Shown one piece after another: positions 32,354-40,475 of a DNA stretch of 44,461 nt (positions are counted from its first letter, which is position 1; each line of letters opens with the position of its first letter). The notes under the pieces were generated by a model. It was given only the letters and a program-made list of their open reading frames with translations. It was not told the DNA's origin and searched no databases. The stretch is from positions 1-44,461 of the forward strand of contig JAMFSL010000235.1 of NCBI GenBank assembly GCA_026225275.1. Direction: 5' to 3'. The position numbers and the translations under genes were made by a program. The stretch comes from Puia dinghuensis. GTDB taxonomy: Bacteria > Bacteroidota > Bacteroidia > Chitinophagales > Chitinophagaceae.

Positions 32354-33625
32354 ATGCGAACTATCGACACATTATCACTGGCATACCGGACGATCAGCGG
32401 GAACAAGCTGCGGACGGGATTGACGGTGTCCATCATTGCGTTTGGTATCATGGCCCTGGTGGGTATCAATACTGCTATCGACGCGATGAAGCAGAAGTTC
32501 ACCGAGAGTTTTTCGGCCATGGGGGCCAACGGGTTCACTATCCACTATAAGAATTGGTTCAATTTCAACAATGACGGGGTCAAATCGCAGAAGAAGACTG
32601 CGTTGAAGGAGAAGAAGTCCAACAGCAATGTGCCGATCACGAAGCTGGAGGCTGAGACCTTCAGGGACAGGTATACCTTCCCCGCTATCGTAGCCCTCAA
32701 TATTCCCGGAATGCAGGATGCCGTTATCTCGGTGGGAGATAAGAAGACCAATCCGAATGTGCGGGTGTATGGGGGGGATGAAAATTATGTGGAGCTGAAT
32801 GGATACACACTGGCTGCGGGGCGGAATCTGAATGGGCTGGATCTGTCATCCGGCCGGAATGTGTGTATTATTGGCAGTGATGTGGCCGCCAAATTTTTCG
32901 GCAGCAACCCCGAGACGCCGCTGGAGAAGATCGTCCGGGTGAATAATCTGCCATTCCGGGTCATTGGGGTGTTGGCGTCCAAGGGGACGACGCTTGGCCA
33001 GAGCTATGACAATGTGATCATTACTTCTTACAATAGTGTGCGGCGGTTTTTCAGTCTGGGGGCTTCGACGTCGTTTAGCGTGCAGGTCAAGGTAGCGGAT
33101 GTGAAGCTGATCGACGGAGCGATCGATCAGGCGGAGGGGATGTTCAGGCCGGTCAGGCGGCTGGATGTGACCGAGGCGGATAATTTCGTGATTGATAAGA
33201 GCGATACGTTCGTCAATTTACTGCTGAAGAATCTGAGTTTTATCACTGCTGCGGCGCTGATCATCGGGATCATCACGCTGGCGGGTGCGGCGATAGGGCT
33301 GATGAATATCATGCTGGTGTCGGTGACGGAGCGGACGAAGGAGATTGGGTTGGTGAAGGCGATTGGGGGGCGGCAGGCGAGTGTGCGGCAGCAGTTTTTG
33401 TTTGAGTCGGTGTTGATCAGTTTGATCGGCGCGGGGTTTGGGGTGGTGTTGGGGGTGATTGTGGGAAATGTGTTTTCGGTGTTTTTGTCGACGGGGTTTG
33501 TGTTGCCGTGGGGGTGGTTGCTGGGGGGGATAGCGATTTGTTCGATGGTGGGGTTGCTGGCGGGGTTGTATCCGTCGTTGAAGGCGTCGCGGTTGAATCC
33601 GATTGAGGCGCTAAGGTATGAATGA
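32354..33625 (+). CDS. MacB-like ABC transporter permease without adjacent ATPase
   Basis: The 423-residue inner-membrane protein has an N-terminal helix (about residues 22-44), a MacB-type periplasmic core domain (about 45-270) and three C-terminal FtsX helices with SVTERTKEIGLVKAIGGRQASVRQQFLFESV and LLAGLYPSLKASRLNPIEALRYE. It is the single-module class, unlike the two-module permeases earlier in the window. In related systems the ATPase and a membrane-fusion protein are encoded nearby; neither is present here. Its ATG is 21 bases after nuoN, so it may be carried on the nuo transcript, though a functional link is unlikely. The last third is extremely G-rich on the coding strand. Confidence 0.9.
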   Translation: MRTIDTLSLAYRTISGNKLRTGLTVSIIAFGIMALVGINTAIDAMKQKFTESFSAMGANGFTIHYKNWFNFNNDGVKSQKKTALKEKKSNSNVPITKLEAETFRDRYTFPAIVALNIPGMQDAVISVGDKKTNPNVRVYGGDENYVELNGYTLAAGRNLNGLDLSSGRNVCIIGSDVAAKFFGSNPETPLEKIVRVNNLPFRVIGVLASKGTTLGQSYDNVIITSYNSVRRFFSLGASTSFSVQVKVADVKLIDGAIDQAEGMFRPVRRLDVTEADNFVIDKSDTFVNLLLKNLSFITAAALIIGIITLAGAAIGLMNIMLVSVTERTKEIGLVKAIGGRQASVRQQFLFESVLISLIGAGFGVVLGVIVGNVFSVFLSTGFVLPWGWLLGGIAICSMVGLLAGLYPSLKASRLNPIEALRYE

Positions 33626-33812
33626 ATTTGTACGAACATGTACGGGGTTTTAATCGGATTTTAACGGATTCCGGTATTATTTTACCAGGCGGAGATGACT
33701 GATGCGGCTTATTCATAGGGGATGTTGTTGATGTAGGACAAATAATTAAATTAGTTGCGTCAGGGGTGAAATCCGTACTGTAAAATCCCGTAGATTTACC
33801 ATCCCGATACTC

Positions 33813-33877
33813 GGCAAGGAATCTTCTTCCACTGCGATGCGAGCCTGTCGTGACGGGCCATTGACCGCATCCTTGCC
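33813..33877 (+). promoter_or_regulatory. Nested stem-loop structure
   Basis: GGCAAG (33813-33818) pairs with CTTGCC (33872-33877), GATGCG (33836-33841) with CGCATC (33866-33871), and CCTGTC (33844-33849) with GACGGG (33852-33857, one G-U pair). The two outer 3' arms are contiguous, so the outer and middle stems could stack, with a 17-base bulge on the 5' side. Confidence 0.4.
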
Positions 33878-33889
33878 TCAAAGTTTGAA

Positions 33890-33919
33890 TTTGTACTTTA
33901 CAAAAAATCCTTTATTTTG
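33890..33919 (+). promoter_or_regulatory. Candidate promoter for an exbB leader or small RNA
   Basis: TTTG (33890-33893) and TATTTTG (33913-33919) are spaced by 19 bases. The downstream box is one base shorter than TAnnTTTG. A transcript from about 33926 would have a 240-base leader before exbB. Confidence 0.4.
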
Positions 33920-34020
33920 CGTAGCCTGCAAGACTTTAGGTATCCAATTTCTCTATAAGAAAAGCGTGACCGGCAAATTCGGTTAGATGATTCGCGGTAC
34001 AACCGAGCCGAAAAGCGAAG

Positions 34021-34069
34021 GTTGGGAATGAGGGTCCAACAGTGTTGGAACCGAAATTCGATTTTTTTT
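34021..34069 (+). terminator. Attenuator-like competing hairpins with T tract
   Basis: GTTGG (34021-34025) and GTTGG (34044-34048) can each pair with the single CCAAC (34036-34040). The downstream pairing extends to GGTCCAAC/GTTGGAACC with one bulge, and eight T follow at 34062-34069. This is the layout of an antiterminator/terminator switch, though nine bases separate stem and T tract. Confidence 0.4.
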
Positions 34070-34168
34070 ACAGACAATTTTTTATCGTAATCCATTTTTC
34101 GTTAGAATTGTACAATCATTTTCTATTACATACTTCAATTTTTTTAAAAACACTAAAAACAAACGATC

Positions 34169-35032
34169 ATGGCTGAAACAAGACCGACTGCAGCACCAGC
34201 AGCTAAAAGCTCTTCATCCTCTGTACAACCGCAGAAAAAGGGTAATTCAATTTCGTGGGTAGCCCCGTTGGTGTGTATTATTGCCGGTTATCTGATCTGG
34301 AGATTTGTCATCGGATCTGATGCGAACTTTACGAAACCCGATCCCAGCGGCGGTTTCTGGCCTACGCAAGACGGTGCGAAATTCGCGTTGGCCAAGATGT
34401 ACCAGGGTGGTATCATCGTTCCGATCCTGATTGGTGCGTTGCTGACGGTCATCACTTTCGTGATCGAGCGTTTCATGACGATCTCTAAGGCTACCGGCAG
34501 CGGCAATATTGCAGAATTTATCCGCAAGGTGCAGTATCACCTGGCCAACAAGAATGTCGATGCAGCTATCGCCGAGTGCGACAAGCAGAAGGGTTCTGTC
34601 GGTAATGTAATGAAAGCGGGTCTGCGCAAATACAAGGAAATGATCACTACTGAGCTGGATACTGAGCAAAAGGTACTGGCTATTCAGAAAGAGGTAGAAG
34701 AAGCCACTGCGCTGGAACTGCCGATGCTGGAAAAGAATTTAGTGTTTTTGTCTACGATCGCTTCGGTAGCCACCCTGATGGGTCTGCTCGGAACGGTTAT
34801 GGGTATGATCCGGTCTTTCGGTGCATTGGGTGATGCTGGCGGTGGCGAAGCTGCCCAGAAGCTGTCACAAGGTATCTCTGAGGCCTTGTATAACACGGCC
34901 CTGGGTATCGGTACGTCCGCTGTCTCTATCATCATGTATAACATCTTCACTACCAAGATCGATGGTATTACTTATGGTATTGATGAGAGTGGTTTCACGC
35001 TGACGCAGAGCTTTGCTTCCTTATACAAATAA
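34169..35032 (+). CDS. exbB: MotA/TolQ/ExbB proton channel family protein
   Basis: The 287-residue inner-membrane protein has an Ala/Ser/Pro/Lys-rich N-terminus, then helices at about 28-48, 79-97, 195-218 and 238-260. The conserved core is LELPMLEKNLVFLSTIASVATLMGLLGTVMGMIRSFGAL and ISEALYNTALGIGTSAVSIIMYN. It forms the proton channel with ExbD that drives TonB. Genes for two ExbD and two TonB proteins follow. The additional N-terminal helix is common in Bacteroidota ExbB. A 7-base-pair hairpin after the stop may trim the transcript and raise ExbB relative to ExbD. Confidence 0.93.
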   Translation: MAETRPTAAPAAKSSSSSVQPQKKGNSISWVAPLVCIIAGYLIWRFVIGSDANFTKPDPSGGFWPTQDGAKFALAKMYQGGIIVPILIGALLTVITFVIERFMTISKATGSGNIAEFIRKVQYHLANKNVDAAIAECDKQKGSVGNVMKAGLRKYKEMITTELDTEQKVLAIQKEVEEATALELPMLEKNLVFLSTIASVATLMGLLGTVMGMIRSFGALGDAGGGEAAQKLSQGISEALYNTALGIGTSAVSIIMYNIFTTKIDGITYGIDESGFTLTQSFASLYK

Positions 35033-35044
35033 GCAGGCTGGGGG

Positions 35045-35066
35045 CGGCCAATTGTTAATTTGGCCG
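35045..35066 (+). promoter_or_regulatory. Hairpin after exbB
   Basis: A perfect CGGCCAA / TTGGCCG stem (35045-35051 with 35060-35066) with an eight-base loop lies 12 bases after the exbB stop. There is no T tract, so it is more likely a processing or stability element than a terminator. Confidence 0.5.
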
Positions 35067-35161
35067 GTCCCGTGTGGAAAAGAGGAACTTTTGGATCTTA
35101 TTTCGGTAATAGAATGATTCTGTATTGAAAAACGATCCACTCATTATTCAAAAAAATTACA

Positions 35162-35833
35162 ATGGGAAGAGCAAAAATACCGCGTAAGAGCACCAATATC
35201 GACATGACTGCCATGTGCGATGTGGCTTTTCTGCTGCTGTCTTTCTTCATCCTGGTGGCCAAATTCAAGCCACCGGATGCATTAGCCGTGATAACGCCCA
35301 CTTCGGTATACACCAAGGTTGCTCCTGATGCGAACATCATCCTGATCACGATGGACAAGGATGGTAAAGTATATTTCGGGATCAGCGACAAGAATACCGG
35401 GGAGAAGAAGGACATTATCGATATGGTCAGTACCGCCAAGAACCTGGGGTTGACGGATGCCGAGAAGAAGAATTTCATCAATAATCCCGCTGCCTATATC
35501 GGGGTACCGTTCAGTCAGGTGAAGTCCTTGCTGGATAAGGCTCCTGATCAGTGGAAAGGCATCGTGATGCCGGGTATTCCGACGCAGGACAGCACGAATA
35601 ATGAGCTTCGCGACTGGATACAGGCTGCTGTGGCTGCCTTCCAGGGCGAGAAGATGTTTATTGAGATCAAAGGCGATAATGCTGCGAAGTATCCTGCTTT
35701 CAGCGGGGTGATCTGGGCCATGAAGAGGAATGACCAGCTGAAATTTCAGCTGATCACGAGCCCTATGGCAGCGCCTCCCGGTTCTGAGCTGGATAAGATC
35801 CAGGCCAAGACGGGCAGCAAGACTGCTGAGTAA
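35162..35833 (+). CDS. exbD: ExbD/TolR biopolymer transport protein (first copy)
   Basis: The 223-residue protein has a short cytoplasmic N-terminus, one helix (about residues 18-37) with the essential acidic residue Asp20 in NIDMTAMCDVAFLLLSFFI, and a periplasmic domain longer than in E. coli ExbD (about 140 residues in total there). It would work with ExbB in proton-driven energising of TonB. It starts 129 bases after exbB, after the hairpin. Confidence 0.92.
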   Translation: MGRAKIPRKSTNIDMTAMCDVAFLLLSFFILVAKFKPPDALAVITPTSVYTKVAPDANIILITMDKDGKVYFGISDKNTGEKKDIIDMVSTAKNLGLTDAEKKNFINNPAAYIGVPFSQVKSLLDKAPDQWKGIVMPGIPTQDSTNNELRDWIQAAVAAFQGEKMFIEIKGDNAAKYPAFSGVIWAMKRNDQLKFQLITSPMAAPPGSELDKIQAKTGSKTAE

Positions 35834-35989
35834 TCAGTAATCGGGCTGGCGCCACTGGACGAAGGTGAAATGGAAAAATGATAAGAGGTTAAGGATCAAT
35901 GAATTAATTGAGCGGGTTCCATGAGCAAATAGAGTCGCGGCAGCGGCTTAGGATGAGTAAAATTTAGTAACTTTAAAAAAAGATAGTTT

Positions 35990-36523
35990 ATGGCAGAGAT
36001 GGATACCTCGAGCGGCGGCGGTCATAAAAAAGGCCCCGGCGTTAAGAAGAGTAAAAAGCTGTCTACCCGCGTGGATCTGACTCCAATGGTGGATCTGGGG
36101 TTCCTGCTGATCACGTTCTTTATCTTTACGACGACAATGAGCCAGCCGACGGCGATGAAGCTCAATTTGCCGAAAGATACGGACAAGCCGGACGAGCAGA
36201 ACAAGCTGAAGGAGTCTGCGGCTTTCACGGTTATGCCTGCAAAGGATGACAAGGTCTATTATTATGAGGGCCTTGATCCTTCCAAGATCCAGGCTTCCGA
36301 TTGGAAGACCATCCGGGATGCCATTCTGGACAAGAAGCGGCGGACGGATCCGAATGACTTCATGGTGATCATCAAGCCTGATGCGGATGCTACCTATAAA
36401 AATACGGTGGATATGCTGGATGAGATGAAGATCGATGATGTCAAGAGATACGCCCTGGTGGATATTACGCCCGTCGAGTATAGTTTTATCCAGAAGACGG
36501 AACAGGCCAACGGAATTAAATAG
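35990..36523 (+). CDS. exbD: ExbD/TolR biopolymer transport protein (second copy)
   Basis: The 177-residue protein has a Lys/Gly-rich N-terminus, then VDLTPMVDLGFLLITFFIF with the conserved Asp35 in the membrane helix, and a periplasmic domain. It is clearly diverged from the first copy, so the two may form a heteromeric ring with ExbB, as is common where paired exbD genes occur (inference). A TAACTTTA element (one mismatch to TAnnTTTG) lies about 20 bases upstream of the ATG, so it may have its own weak promoter. Confidence 0.92.
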   Translation: MAEMDTSSGGGHKKGPGVKKSKKLSTRVDLTPMVDLGFLLITFFIFTTTMSQPTAMKLNLPKDTDKPDEQNKLKESAAFTVMPAKDDKVYYYEGLDPSKIQASDWKTIRDAILDKKRRTDPNDFMVIIKPDADATYKNTVDMLDEMKIDDVKRYALVDITPVEYSFIQKTEQANGIK

Positions 36524-36538
36524 TCGGCCGGATTACTC

Positions 36539-36567
36539 GGATGATTTTATGGCGGATGATTTTATGG
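36539..36567 (+). repeat. Tandem 14-mer after the second exbD
   Basis: GGATGATTTTATGG occurs twice (36539-36552 and 36554-36567) with a 15-base period, starting 15 bases after the exbD stop. No gene starts from the ATGs it contains. Confidence 0.7.
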
Positions 36568-36598
36568 AATCCGACAGGTTAGGAGTCTTAATGTTAGT

Positions 36599-36636
36599 CC
36601 GGGTGTTACCCGGGGGATGGTCCGGGGAGTACCCGG
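36599..36636 (+). promoter_or_regulatory. Twin GC hairpins before tonB
   Basis: CCGGGT-gtt-ACCCGG (36599-36613) and CCGGG-gagta-CCCGG (36622-36636) are two successive perfect hairpins, 35 bases before the tonB ATG. No T tract follows directly; they may stabilise or separate the exbD and tonB messages. Confidence 0.5.
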
Positions 36637-36670
36637 GCGCTGAAGAGCAAAAAAATTAAACCCATTTACA

Positions 36671-37498
36671 ATGGAAGTCAACAAAATACTAAACGCCGAC
36701 ATCCTGGACATCATCTTCGAGGGGAGGAATAAGGAATACGGTGCTTACGATTTGAGGAAGACCTACAACAAACGCCTGGTGAGGGCGATTGGGGGTACGG
36801 TGATCCTGATCGTGCTGTTGTTCCTTGGATATATCATATCCAACCTGAACGGCGGCCCTAAGAAGCAAACGATGGTAGTAGAAGATGTTCAGTTGGAGGA
36901 TGTCAAGGAAGAAAAGAAAAATGAGCCGCCGCCTCCGCCGCCTCCCAAGGTAGAGCCGCCGAAGGTTGAGATGGCCAAGTTTACACCGCCCAAAATCGTT
37001 CCTGATAAAGAAGTAAAGCCGGAAGAAAAGCCGCCGGAACAGGAAAAACTCGATGACACCAAGATCGGTACTGTTAACCAGGAGGGTGTTAAGGATGAAG
37101 GGATTGCCGCTCCTCCGGTCAGTGATGCCGGTAAGGGTGTGGTAGAAGCGCCTAAGGATAATGAAGACTATGACAAGACCTTTACGAAGGTGGAAATCGA
37201 GTCTGAGTTCCCCGGTGGAGCTGCAGCATGGCTGCGTTACCTGAACAAGAACCTGCGTTATCCTGACGATGCGGTGAACAATGAGATCCAGGGAACTGTC
37301 ATAGTTCAGTTCATCGTGGACAAGGAAGGTAATGTGAGTGATGTGCAAGCGATCAGCGGTCCTGATAATGGCGGTCTGCGCGAAGAAGCGGTCCGGGTTA
37401 TCAAGAAGAGCGGTAGGTGGACGCCGGCCGTTCAGAACGGACGCCAGGTGAAGTCTTACAAGAAGCAGCCGATCGTGTTCAAGCTGGAATCGCAATAA
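36671..37498 (+). CDS. tonB: TonB energy transducer (first copy)
   Basis: The 275-residue protein has a cytoplasmic N-terminus with ADILDIIFEGRNKEYGAY, a membrane helix (about 38-58), a Pro/Lys/Glu-rich periplasmic spacer (NEPPPPPPPKVEPPKVE), and a C-terminal TonB domain (about 180-275) with FPGGAAAWLRYLNKNLRYPDDA and GTVIVQFIVDKEGNV. It passes proton-motive energy from ExbBD to outer-membrane TonB-dependent transporters. The conserved 30-residue cytoplasmic N-terminus is typical of Bacteroidota TonB. A strong terminator follows. Confidence 0.94.
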   Translation: MEVNKILNADILDIIFEGRNKEYGAYDLRKTYNKRLVRAIGGTVILIVLLFLGYIISNLNGGPKKQTMVVEDVQLEDVKEEKKNEPPPPPPPKVEPPKVEMAKFTPPKIVPDKEVKPEEKPPEQEKLDDTKIGTVNQEGVKDEGIAAPPVSDAGKGVVEAPKDNEDYDKTFTKVEIESEFPGGAAAWLRYLNKNLRYPDDAVNNEIQGTVIVQFIVDKEGNVSDVQAISGPDNGGLREEAVRVIKKSGRWTPAVQNGRQVKSYKKQPIVFKLESQ

Positions 37499-37566
37499 TT
37501 CGATGTGACCGGGACGATGCTTAGGTAAGCAATACGTTTTGGGAGATTGACATAGATCTTTTTGAA

Positions 37567-37599
37567 TCCCTCCGCGAGTTTGCGGGGGGATTTTTTTTT
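37567..37599 (+). terminator. Rho-independent terminator between the two tonB genes
   Basis: TCCCTCCGC (37567-37575) pairs with GCGGGGGGA (37582-37590, one G-U pair) around a six-base loop. Nine T follow directly. This is a textbook intrinsic terminator ending the exbB-exbD-exbD-tonB unit. Confidence 0.92.
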
Positions 37600-37673
37600 G
37601 GCATCGGTGCTGGGATATAGATCTCCGTTATGGAATCGGTTCCGAAGGGCATCTTAGTATAAACCCTTTTTAT

Positions 37674-38501
37674 ATGGAACCAAATCAAATCAAAGACGCC
37701 GATATCCTCGATATCCTTTTCGAGGGGAGGAACAAGGATTATGGCGCGTATGAACTGCGTAAGACGTACAATCAACGGATCAGGAAAGCGATGTTCTGCA
37801 CAGGGGCAATGATCGCGTTATTGTTATTGGGTTGGACGTTGTCGTCGATGAAGAAGGACAAGGCGATCATTCCTGTTGTTTCGCCTGATTTTGAGATCGC
37901 CAATATCAAAGAGCCAGACAAGCCTTTGCCGGTGCCACCACCGCCGGTGAAGGTGGCGCCGCCGCCTGTAGCGACGATCAGGATCACACCGCCCAGGATT
38001 GTCCCCGATAACGAGGTCAAGCCTGACGAGAAGCCGCCGGAAAATGATGCGGCGGACCACATGAAGATCGGACCGGATAATGTGGCGGGAGCGGCTGATG
38101 AAGGGATCGCGGGGCCGCCTGCTGCACAGGGAGCGGCACAGGGTGTTGTGGAAGCACCGAAGAAGACTGAAGATGACGGCATTTTTTACAAGGTGGAGAT
38201 CGAGTCGAGCTTTCCGGGAGGCAATCAGGCGTGGTTGCGATTCCTGAACAGGAACCTGCGCTATCCGGATGAAGCGATGAATATTGAGATTCAGGGAACA
38301 GTGCTGGTACAATTTATTGTCGACCGGGATGGGCATATCAGCGATGTGCAGGCGGTCAGCGGTCCTGATCAAGGTGGGCTGCGGGAAGAAGCGGTGCGGG
38401 TGATCCAAAAGAGCGGACTATGGACACCGGCGCAGCAGAACGGGCGGTATGTGAAGAGTTATAAGAGACAGCCGGTGAACTTTCGGATCGGAACGGAATA
38501 G
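37674..38501 (+). CDS. tonB: TonB energy transducer (second, tandem copy)
   Basis: This 275-residue paralogue has exactly the same length and layout as the first copy: ADILDILFEGRNKDYGAYELRKTYNQR, a helix at about 39-57, a Pro/Val-rich spacer (PLPVPPPPVKVAPPPVATI) and a TonB domain with FPGGNQAWLRFLNRNLRYPDEA. It plainly arose by tandem duplication. Because a strong terminator separates the copies, the second should be expressed from its own promoter in the gap at 37600-37673, where no clear TAnnTTTG was found. It may serve a different set of transporters. Confidence 0.93.
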   Translation: MEPNQIKDADILDILFEGRNKDYGAYELRKTYNQRIRKAMFCTGAMIALLLLGWTLSSMKKDKAIIPVVSPDFEIANIKEPDKPLPVPPPPVKVAPPPVATIRITPPRIVPDNEVKPDEKPPENDAADHMKIGPDNVAGAADEGIAGPPAAQGAAQGVVEAPKKTEDDGIFYKVEIESSFPGGNQAWLRFLNRNLRYPDEAMNIEIQGTVLVQFIVDRDGHISDVQAVSGPDQGGLREEAVRVIQKSGLWTPAQQNGRYVKSYKRQPVNFRIGTE

Positions 38502-38612
38502 ATGAGCGAGGCGTTGCGGACAGAGGGTGGGCAGGTGAGCGGAAGCGGATGGGATTGGGTATTTTGGCGGCGGTGGGGATGAGTTGTGATTGCCGGTTTC
38601 GGTAATAAAGAT

Positions 38613-38620
38613 TATTTTTA
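38613..38620 (+). promoter_or_regulatory. Weak -7 element upstream of the T9SS protein gene
   Basis: TATTTTTA differs from TAnnTTTG by one base and lies 18 bases before the ATG at 38639. Confidence 0.3.
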
Positions 38621-38638
38621 GCGGAGAAGAACCGCCTT

Positions 38639-40402
38639 ATGTCGCAACGCTTTTTTTCTTATGCTAAATGGACTATCCGACTATTTACTGTTATTGCGGC
38701 ACTGCTGCAACCGGGGAAAGGTATCGCCCAAGGTGCGCTGACGCTCACGGTAGTACAGGTGGCTGCAGACTGTGGTGAGGACAATGGTACCATCTATGCT
38801 TCAGCAACGGGAGGAGCGGGATCTTACTCATTCGAGGTCGACGGCCCCCCACCTAATTCATCAGGTATTTTTACCGGCCTGGCGGCTGGTCAGCATTTGG
38901 TGAATGTTACAGATATTTCAGGCAATAGCGCCTCCTACCTCGTTATTGTCAACACCGGCTGCCTGGTGGTGGATTTAAATACCGAGTCAGCTACCTGTGG
39001 CAATGCAAATGGAGTGTTGACGGTGACTGTATCTGTCGGAGCGCCGACTTATCAGTACTCTATCAACGGAGGCGGTTTCCAGGCCTCTAATGTCTTTAAT
39101 AATCTTGTTGGGGAAACGTATACGATCACCGTTCAGGATCAGGACAACAATCTTTGGTCGGGAACCACCACCGTCAGCAATCTCCCGGGTGCGACTGTCA
39201 GCGCAACTCCAGGACCGGCCTCCTGCCTGAACGACGACGGCACCGTCACGGTCACTACGGTCGGGGGTACACCTCCTCTCTCTTATGATATCAATGGGGG
39301 CACATTCGGGACTGCCACTCAATTTACCGGTGTGGCATCGGGGCCACAGACGGTCAGCGTCAAAGACGGCAATGGCTGTGTGACGTCAACCACGGCGACG
39401 GTGCCGTTGAACAACAATCTCGGTCTCACGGTGGATGCCGGAGCTACGATCTGCCAGGGAACCACGATAACGCTGTCTGCCGTTTCCAACGCCGCCTCCT
39501 TTACCTGGACGCCGGCCGATGGATTGAGTACTACCGCCATTGCCGATCCTGTGGCGGAGCCCGCAGCGACGACGACGTACAACCTGACGGCCGTGCTGGG
39601 CATCTGTACGCTGACGGGATCGGAGACTATCACGGTGTTGCCGGCGCCGATAGCCACCGCGGGCGCACCGGATACGATCTGTAGCGGGAAATCCGCTGAA
39701 CTGGCGGGTAGCGGTGGTGTACAATACCAATGGTCGCCGGCCACCTATCTCAGCGACCCGACAAGCGCCAATCCGACGGTGCAACAGCCGGCCGGGACTA
39801 TCACTTATTCCCTGACTGTGACGGGCGCCAATGGTTGCGCCTCTATCCAGCCTGCGACGGAGCAGGTCTACGTGACGCCGCCACCAGTCGTTTTTGCCGG
39901 GGATGACACGGCGGTGCTCAGCGGGCAGACGGTGCCGCTGGATGCTATCGATGTGAATCACAGCGGATTTACTTCTTATCTGTGGGCGCCGATCATCGGG
40001 TTGAGTAATTCATCTATCCAGGATCCGGTGGCGCAGATCACAGGGAGTATTACCTACTCGGTGGTGGCGACGACATCAGATGGATGCGTGGGTAGGGGGA
40101 GCATTGTTATTGAGGTGGTGGGGAGCGCTAATATAGTGGTAGCAAATGCGTTTACGCCAAATGGTGACGGCCATAACGACATCCTGCACGTAGATGCCAT
40201 CGGGATCCGCGACTTTAAATATTTTTCGATTTTCAACCGTTGGGGGCAGGAGGTCTTTACGACGAACAACGAGGGTGTCGGGTGGGATGGGATGAGGGGG
40301 GGACAAGTGCAACCTGCGGGGGTGTATGTTTGGATGGCGATGGGACTGGATTTTTCGGGTAAGGCGGTTGAGCGGAAGGGGACGGTGATATTGATCAGGT
40401 GA
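38639..40402 (+). CDS. Secreted SprB-repeat protein with T9SS type B sorting domain
   Basis: The 587-residue precursor has a signal peptide (cut near GIAQ, residue 31). About three SprB-type repeats follow (C-x-x-x-N/D-G-x-x-x-V/I-x-x-x-G-x-P-x-Y-x-Y-S-I-N-G patterns between residues 35 and 265), then Ig-like beta domains beginning VDAGATICQGTTITLSA and AGAPDTICSGKSAELAG. The C-terminal domain VVANAFTPNGDGHNDILHVDAIGIRDFKYFSIFNRWGQEVF matches the gliding-motility-associated (CHU_C, type B) sorting signal recognised by the type IX secretion system. The protein should reach the cell surface or medium. Its binding target is unknown. Confidence 0.92.
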   Translation: MSQRFFSYAKWTIRLFTVIAALLQPGKGIAQGALTLTVVQVAADCGEDNGTIYASATGGAGSYSFEVDGPPPNSSGIFTGLAAGQHLVNVTDISGNSASYLVIVNTGCLVVDLNTESATCGNANGVLTVTVSVGAPTYQYSINGGGFQASNVFNNLVGETYTITVQDQDNNLWSGTTTVSNLPGATVSATPGPASCLNDDGTVTVTTVGGTPPLSYDINGGTFGTATQFTGVASGPQTVSVKDGNGCVTSTTATVPLNNNLGLTVDAGATICQGTTITLSAVSNAASFTWTPADGLSTTAIADPVAEPAATTTYNLTAVLGICTLTGSETITVLPAPIATAGAPDTICSGKSAELAGSGGVQYQWSPATYLSDPTSANPTVQQPAGTITYSLTVTGANGCASIQPATEQVYVTPPPVVFAGDDTAVLSGQTVPLDAIDVNHSGFTSYLWAPIIGLSNSSIQDPVAQITGSITYSVVATTSDGCVGRGSIVIEVVGSANIVVANAFTPNGDGHNDILHVDAIGIRDFKYFSIFNRWGQEVFTTNNEGVGWDGMRGGQVQPAGVYVWMAMGLDFSGKAVERKGTVILIR

Positions 40403-40463
40403 TTTGGGGGATTTCTGCGACTGATGCGATTTCTGTGAGGGATGAGGGTTGGGGCGCGAATCT

Positions 40464-40471
40464 TATCTTTG
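40464..40471 (+). promoter_or_regulatory. Bacteroidota -7 element immediately upstream of mnmE
   Basis: TATCTTTG is an exact TAnnTTTG match and ends only four bases before the mnmE ATG at 40476. It argues against the upstream in-frame ATG at 40449 and predicts a leaderless message. No TTTG -33 box is seen. Confidence 0.45.
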
Positions 40472-40475
40472 TGGC

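Larger units (their letters stand above)
33626..34168 (+). other. 543-base non-coding region upstream of exbB
   Basis: No convincing gene is seen in this AT-richer stretch. It holds a nested stem-loop structure (33813-33877), a promoter-like pair (33890-33919), a TCGGTT/AACCGA hairpin (33979-34006) and competing hairpins followed by a T tract (34021-34069). The last 90 bases before exbB are A/T-rich. It may encode a small RNA or a regulatory leader of the exb-tonB genes. Confidence 0.5.
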
